Below, piece by piece: positions 61,780-64,000 of a stretch of DNA of 64,000 bases. The DNA lies in the NCBI RefSeq assembly GCF_034262375.1, contig NZ_CP139558.1, forward strand, positions 6,262,001 to 6,326,000, in the 5' to 3' direction. Each line of letters opens with the position of its first letter. Position 1 is the stretch's first letter. This DNA is from Mucilaginibacter sabulilitoris (GTDB lineage Bacteria > Bacteroidota > Bacteroidia > Sphingobacteriales > Sphingobacteriaceae). The translations under genes and the position numbers were made by a program. The notes under the pieces were generated by a model. The model was not told where the DNA came from. It searched no databases and worked only from the letters and a program-made list of their open reading frames with translations.

Positions 61780-62613
61780 TTACATCGCCCCGATAGCCTT
61801 GCGATAGTTATTGATAGCCCTGATGATAGACTGTACAATTTCGTTCTGGCCGTCGTTGGAGTTCAGGTAATCTTCTTCCTCGGGGTTATTGATAAAGCCG
61901 GTTTCAATCAATACGGCTGGCATGGCGCTGTGGGCCAAAACCAATACGCCCTGCTCTTTTACGCCCTCGCTTTCGCGGCCATTGGTATCTTCAAATTCGG
62001 TGTTCAGCAAATCGCCAAAAAGAATGCTCTGTTTGCGGTATTTTTGAATGTAGGCGTTCAGGATAATAGCGTTTGCCGGGTCGCTCTGATCATAGGCCTC
62101 ATAGGTTTCCTTGTAGTTTTTTTCGATAAAGATAGATGAGTTTTCACGCACCGCTTCTTCCTGCTCTTTCAATCTGTGAAAACCGTAAACCAGCAGCAGC
62201 ACGCCTTTACGCTTGTGTGCTATAGCCGCGGTACCCTCTGGTGATGAATTGCAATGGATAGAGATAAACAGGTTACCATGAGCCTGGTTGCCAATGGTCG
62301 ACCGCTGGTTCAATGGAATAAACGTATCGTCGGTACGCGTCATGATGGCGTTAACCGTAGTGATCTGCGAATCGATAGCGGCCTTGAGCTTTTTGGCTAT
62401 GGCCAGGGTCACGTTCTTTTCCACCGAGTAAGAGCCGCGCGCGCCGGGGTCTTTACCGCCGTGCCCTGCATCTACAATAATGGTTTTAAACTTAAAGGTA
62501 GATACCGATGGTATAGTATCCTTCGCCGGAACGAATGAACAAAGGCTAAAAAACAAGAATAAAAGCCCGCAGTTAATGGCAGTTAGGTAGAAAATTCTGG
62601 TATTAAAGATCAT
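61780..62613 (-). CDS. N-acetylmuramoyl-L-alanine amidase (Amidase_3)
   Basis: A 277-residue exported zinc amidase cutting the bond between MurNAc and L-Ala in peptidoglycan. N-terminal signal or anchor (GLLFLFFSLCSFVPA, to about residue 32). Zn motifs IIVDAGHGGKDPGARG (His and Glu side), a central FISIHCNSS (second His) and AVLIETGFINNPEE (catalytic Glu). Length is normal for a single-domain AmiC-type enzyme without SPOR or LysM domains. Its start overlaps the stop of the Fur-family gene by 4 bases. Confidence 0.94.
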   Translation of the reverse strand: MIFNTRIFYLTAINCGLLFLFFSLCSFVPAKDTIPSVSTFKFKTIIVDAGHGGKDPGARGSYSVEKNVTLAIAKKLKAAIDSQITTVNAIMTRTDDTFIPLNQRSTIGNQAHGNLFISIHCNSSPEGTAAIAHKRKGVLLLVYGFHRLKEQEEAVRENSSIFIEKNYKETYEAYDQSDPANAIILNAYIQKYRKQSILFGDLLNTEFEDTNGRESEGVKEQGVLVLAHSAMPAVLIETGFINNPEEEDYLNSNDGQNEIVQSIIRAINNYRKAIGAM

Positions 62614-63056
62614 TTTTTGATTGCCTTTTTACTGCATTTAGGACAAAGACCGGTAGCATACAGGGTAAAGCCTGCCGGCTCGAACCCATTGGGTAGTTTT
62701 ATGGCAGGCAGGTGCAGCTCATCTAAACAATACACGTTTTTGCAGTTGGTGCAATTAAAATGCAAATGTTCATCGTGGTGATGGCCTTCATCGCAGTTTG
62801 ATGAGCACAGGGCATAATTGGCGGTACCATCCAAATCAAATATTTTGTGAATAATACCTTTTTCTTCAAACGCGTTCAGGATGCGATAAAGCGTAACCCG
62901 GTCAATATCGTTCATTACACTTTCCAGATCGGGCTGCGAGGTGGCCGCATTCCTTGACGACATCATGGATAAAACCCTGAGCCGAGGTGCAGTTTTTTTT
63001 AAATGATGCTTGTTCAGCAAATCTTCAAAATGAAGATTGTTGCGGGCTTGTGCCAT
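62610..63056 (-). CDS. Fur-family metalloregulator
   Basis: A 148-residue Fur/Zur/PerR family repressor. The winged-helix part has LLNKHHLKKTAPRLRVLSMM and DIDRVTLYRILNAFEEKGIIHKI. The metal-binding part has GHHHDEHLHFNCTNCKNVYCLDE and a C-terminal CPKCSK, giving two Cys-x-x-Cys pairs for structural zinc. The sensed metal (Fe, Zn, Mn or peroxide) cannot be told. Overlap with the amidase gene suggests co-transcription. Confidence 0.92.
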   Translation of the reverse strand: MAQARNNLHFEDLLNKHHLKKTAPRLRVLSMMSSRNAATSQPDLESVMNDIDRVTLYRILNAFEEKGIIHKIFDLDGTANYALCSSNCDEGHHHDEHLHFNCTNCKNVYCLDELHLPAIKLPNGFEPAGFTLYATGLCPKCSKKAIKK

Positions 63057-63365
63057 TTAATTTATTTAGGGAACATTATTTTAAGGATACAAATTTAACA
63101 AGAAATAACCATTGGTTTAAAATAAGGTGTAGTTAAATGGTAAAAGTTTGTTGCCATCGCACTTTATTTATCCCCTCTTTTCCTTCCGGTTCAAAACGGT
63201 TTCACTTGACCCTTTTTATGAAAATATAAACAAATATAAAAACAACGCAACACAATTGCATTTATTTCATTTGCTATTTTTATTGAATTTTATTTTAACT
63301 TTCTGGTAACAACTTATTAATATTGATGTCAATTATTATTTTGCAAACAACTCCATTTGTAAACT
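63057..63365. other. AT-rich divergent promoter region
   Basis: About 310 bases between the Fur-family and PAP2-like genes. Very AT-rich with T-runs; no ORF, repeat or clear Fur-box palindrome identified. Confidence 0.5.
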
Positions 63366-63998
63366 GTGACCGTTACAGCCCTTTATAAAATAAAACAAAA
63401 CTGGCTAAACGCTTATGACACCAGTTTAAAACGCCTGAAATTACTGATAGGCGGCATACTGATAGCAGGGCTCATTAGCATCATGCCTTCCTTTTTCATG
63501 GGCATTGAGCACCGAAACGGCGTTGTGCTTAATGATTTTGTACTGGCCCATTTGCCGGCCTATGATGTTTCGCTGCTAATTTTTGCGCTGATATGGGGCA
63601 TGGGTATATTGATGCTGGTTAGGGTAATGCACAAACCGGCTATTTGTGCTACCTATATATGGACGCTGATATTTGTTTGTATTGCCCGGTTTATTTCTAT
63701 TAGCCTGGTGAGGCTTGACCCGCCAGCCGGTTTAGTACCCCTGGTTGATCCGCTTACCGGTTGCTTTTATGGACATGCCTCCATCACCCGCGATCTGTTT
63801 TTTTCGGGCCACACTTCAACCATGGTGATGATCTACCTCAACCTCGAGCGAAAAAACGACAAGATCATTGCCTTTATTGCCACCATTGCGGTCATGATCC
63901 TCCTGCTTATACAACATATCCATTACACCATGGATGTACTGGCCGCCCCTGTTATTGTTTACTGCCTGTACCGGTTTACCCGTTTGCTCGATCTGTAA
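63366..63998 (+). CDS. PAP2-like (sphingomyelin-synthase-related) membrane phosphatase
   Basis: A 210-residue membrane protein with about six helices. It carries the PAP2_C signature of sphingomyelin-synthase-like enzymes: FFSGHTSTM (catalytic His in GHT) and HIHYTMDVLAAP (His and Asp). Start is GTG at 63366. The family transfers or hydrolyses lipid phosphate head groups; sphingolipid synthesis is known in Sphingobacteriaceae, so a role in sphingolipid or isoprenoid-phosphate metabolism is plausible. The gene ends three bases before the window end and is complete. Confidence 0.82.
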   Translation: MTVTALYKIKQNWLNAYDTSLKRLKLLIGGILIAGLISIMPSFFMGIEHRNGVVLNDFVLAHLPAYDVSLLIFALIWGMGILMLVRVMHKPAICATYIWTLIFVCIARFISISLVRLDPPAGLVPLVDPLTGCFYGHASITRDLFFSGHTSTMVMIYLNLERKNDKIIAFIATIAVMILLLIQHIHYTMDVLAAPVIVYCLYRFTRLLDL

Positions 63999-64000
63999 TT

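Overview
The window looks like a chromosome segment of a Sphingobacteriaceae-type bacterium (Bacteroidota, close to Mucilaginibacter or Pedobacter). The evidence is a SusC/SusD pair driven by a FecR/ECF-sigma switch, an archaeal-type prolyl-tRNA synthetase, TIGR02757 and FadL-like outer membrane proteins, lipoproteins with short signal peptides, TAnnTTTG-like promoter boxes, and several families of palindromic REP-like repeats between genes. The genus is inferred from protein families and not from a marker gene.

Region 1 (1-8.7 kb): a three-gene HipB-HipS-HipT-like toxin-antitoxin operon with three operator-like palindromes upstream. A signalling cluster follows: three PAS-type histidine kinases (one broken by frameshifts) and two single-domain receivers, none with a DNA-binding output domain.

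Region 2 (9.0-22.8 kb): a dense stress-protection block. It holds Hsp20, an SSB without acidic tail, a PEP-mutase/isocitrate-lyase family enzyme, two SDR oxidoreductases (one with a Tat signal), two DUF892 proteins, small stress-type proteins (DUF6496, YdaT-like, DUF3175), an FMN reductase, a CinA-type amidohydrolase, a DUF421 membrane protein, pyrophosphatase, iron permease, a large unknown protein and manganese catalase. The block ends in a truncated DUF1810 remnant five bases from the end of mnmE, which looks like an accessory-to-core junction.

Region 3 (22.8-35.3 kb): core genes (mnmE, nucleoid-associated protein, TIGR02757, trans-sulfuration enzyme, proS), an IS110-family element that appears to split a REP palindrome, and several outer-membrane or lipoprotein genes. 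One REP lies in frame inside the TIGR02757 gene.

Region 4 (35.3-47.7 kb): a polysaccharide utilization locus on the minus strand, in the order ECF sigma, FecR, SusC, SusD, GH78 rhamnosidase, GH3 glucosidase.

Region 5 (48-64 kb): an MhqO/MhqD-like quinone-detoxification pair. Next to it is the most striking locus, an envelope-signalling operon encoding a transmembrane Ser/Thr kinase, a divergent FHA-like protein, a 33-residue membrane peptide, a membrane-anchored PP2C phosphatase, a 1384-residue protein fusing a SEDS (RodA/FtsW) glycosyltransferase to a penicillin-binding transpeptidase, and an FHA protein. Its content parallels the actinobacterial fha-pstP-rodA-pbpA-pkn cluster. A GH20 hexosaminidase, an N-acetylmuramoyl-L-alanine amidase, a Fur-family regulator and a PAP2-like membrane phosphatase complete the window.
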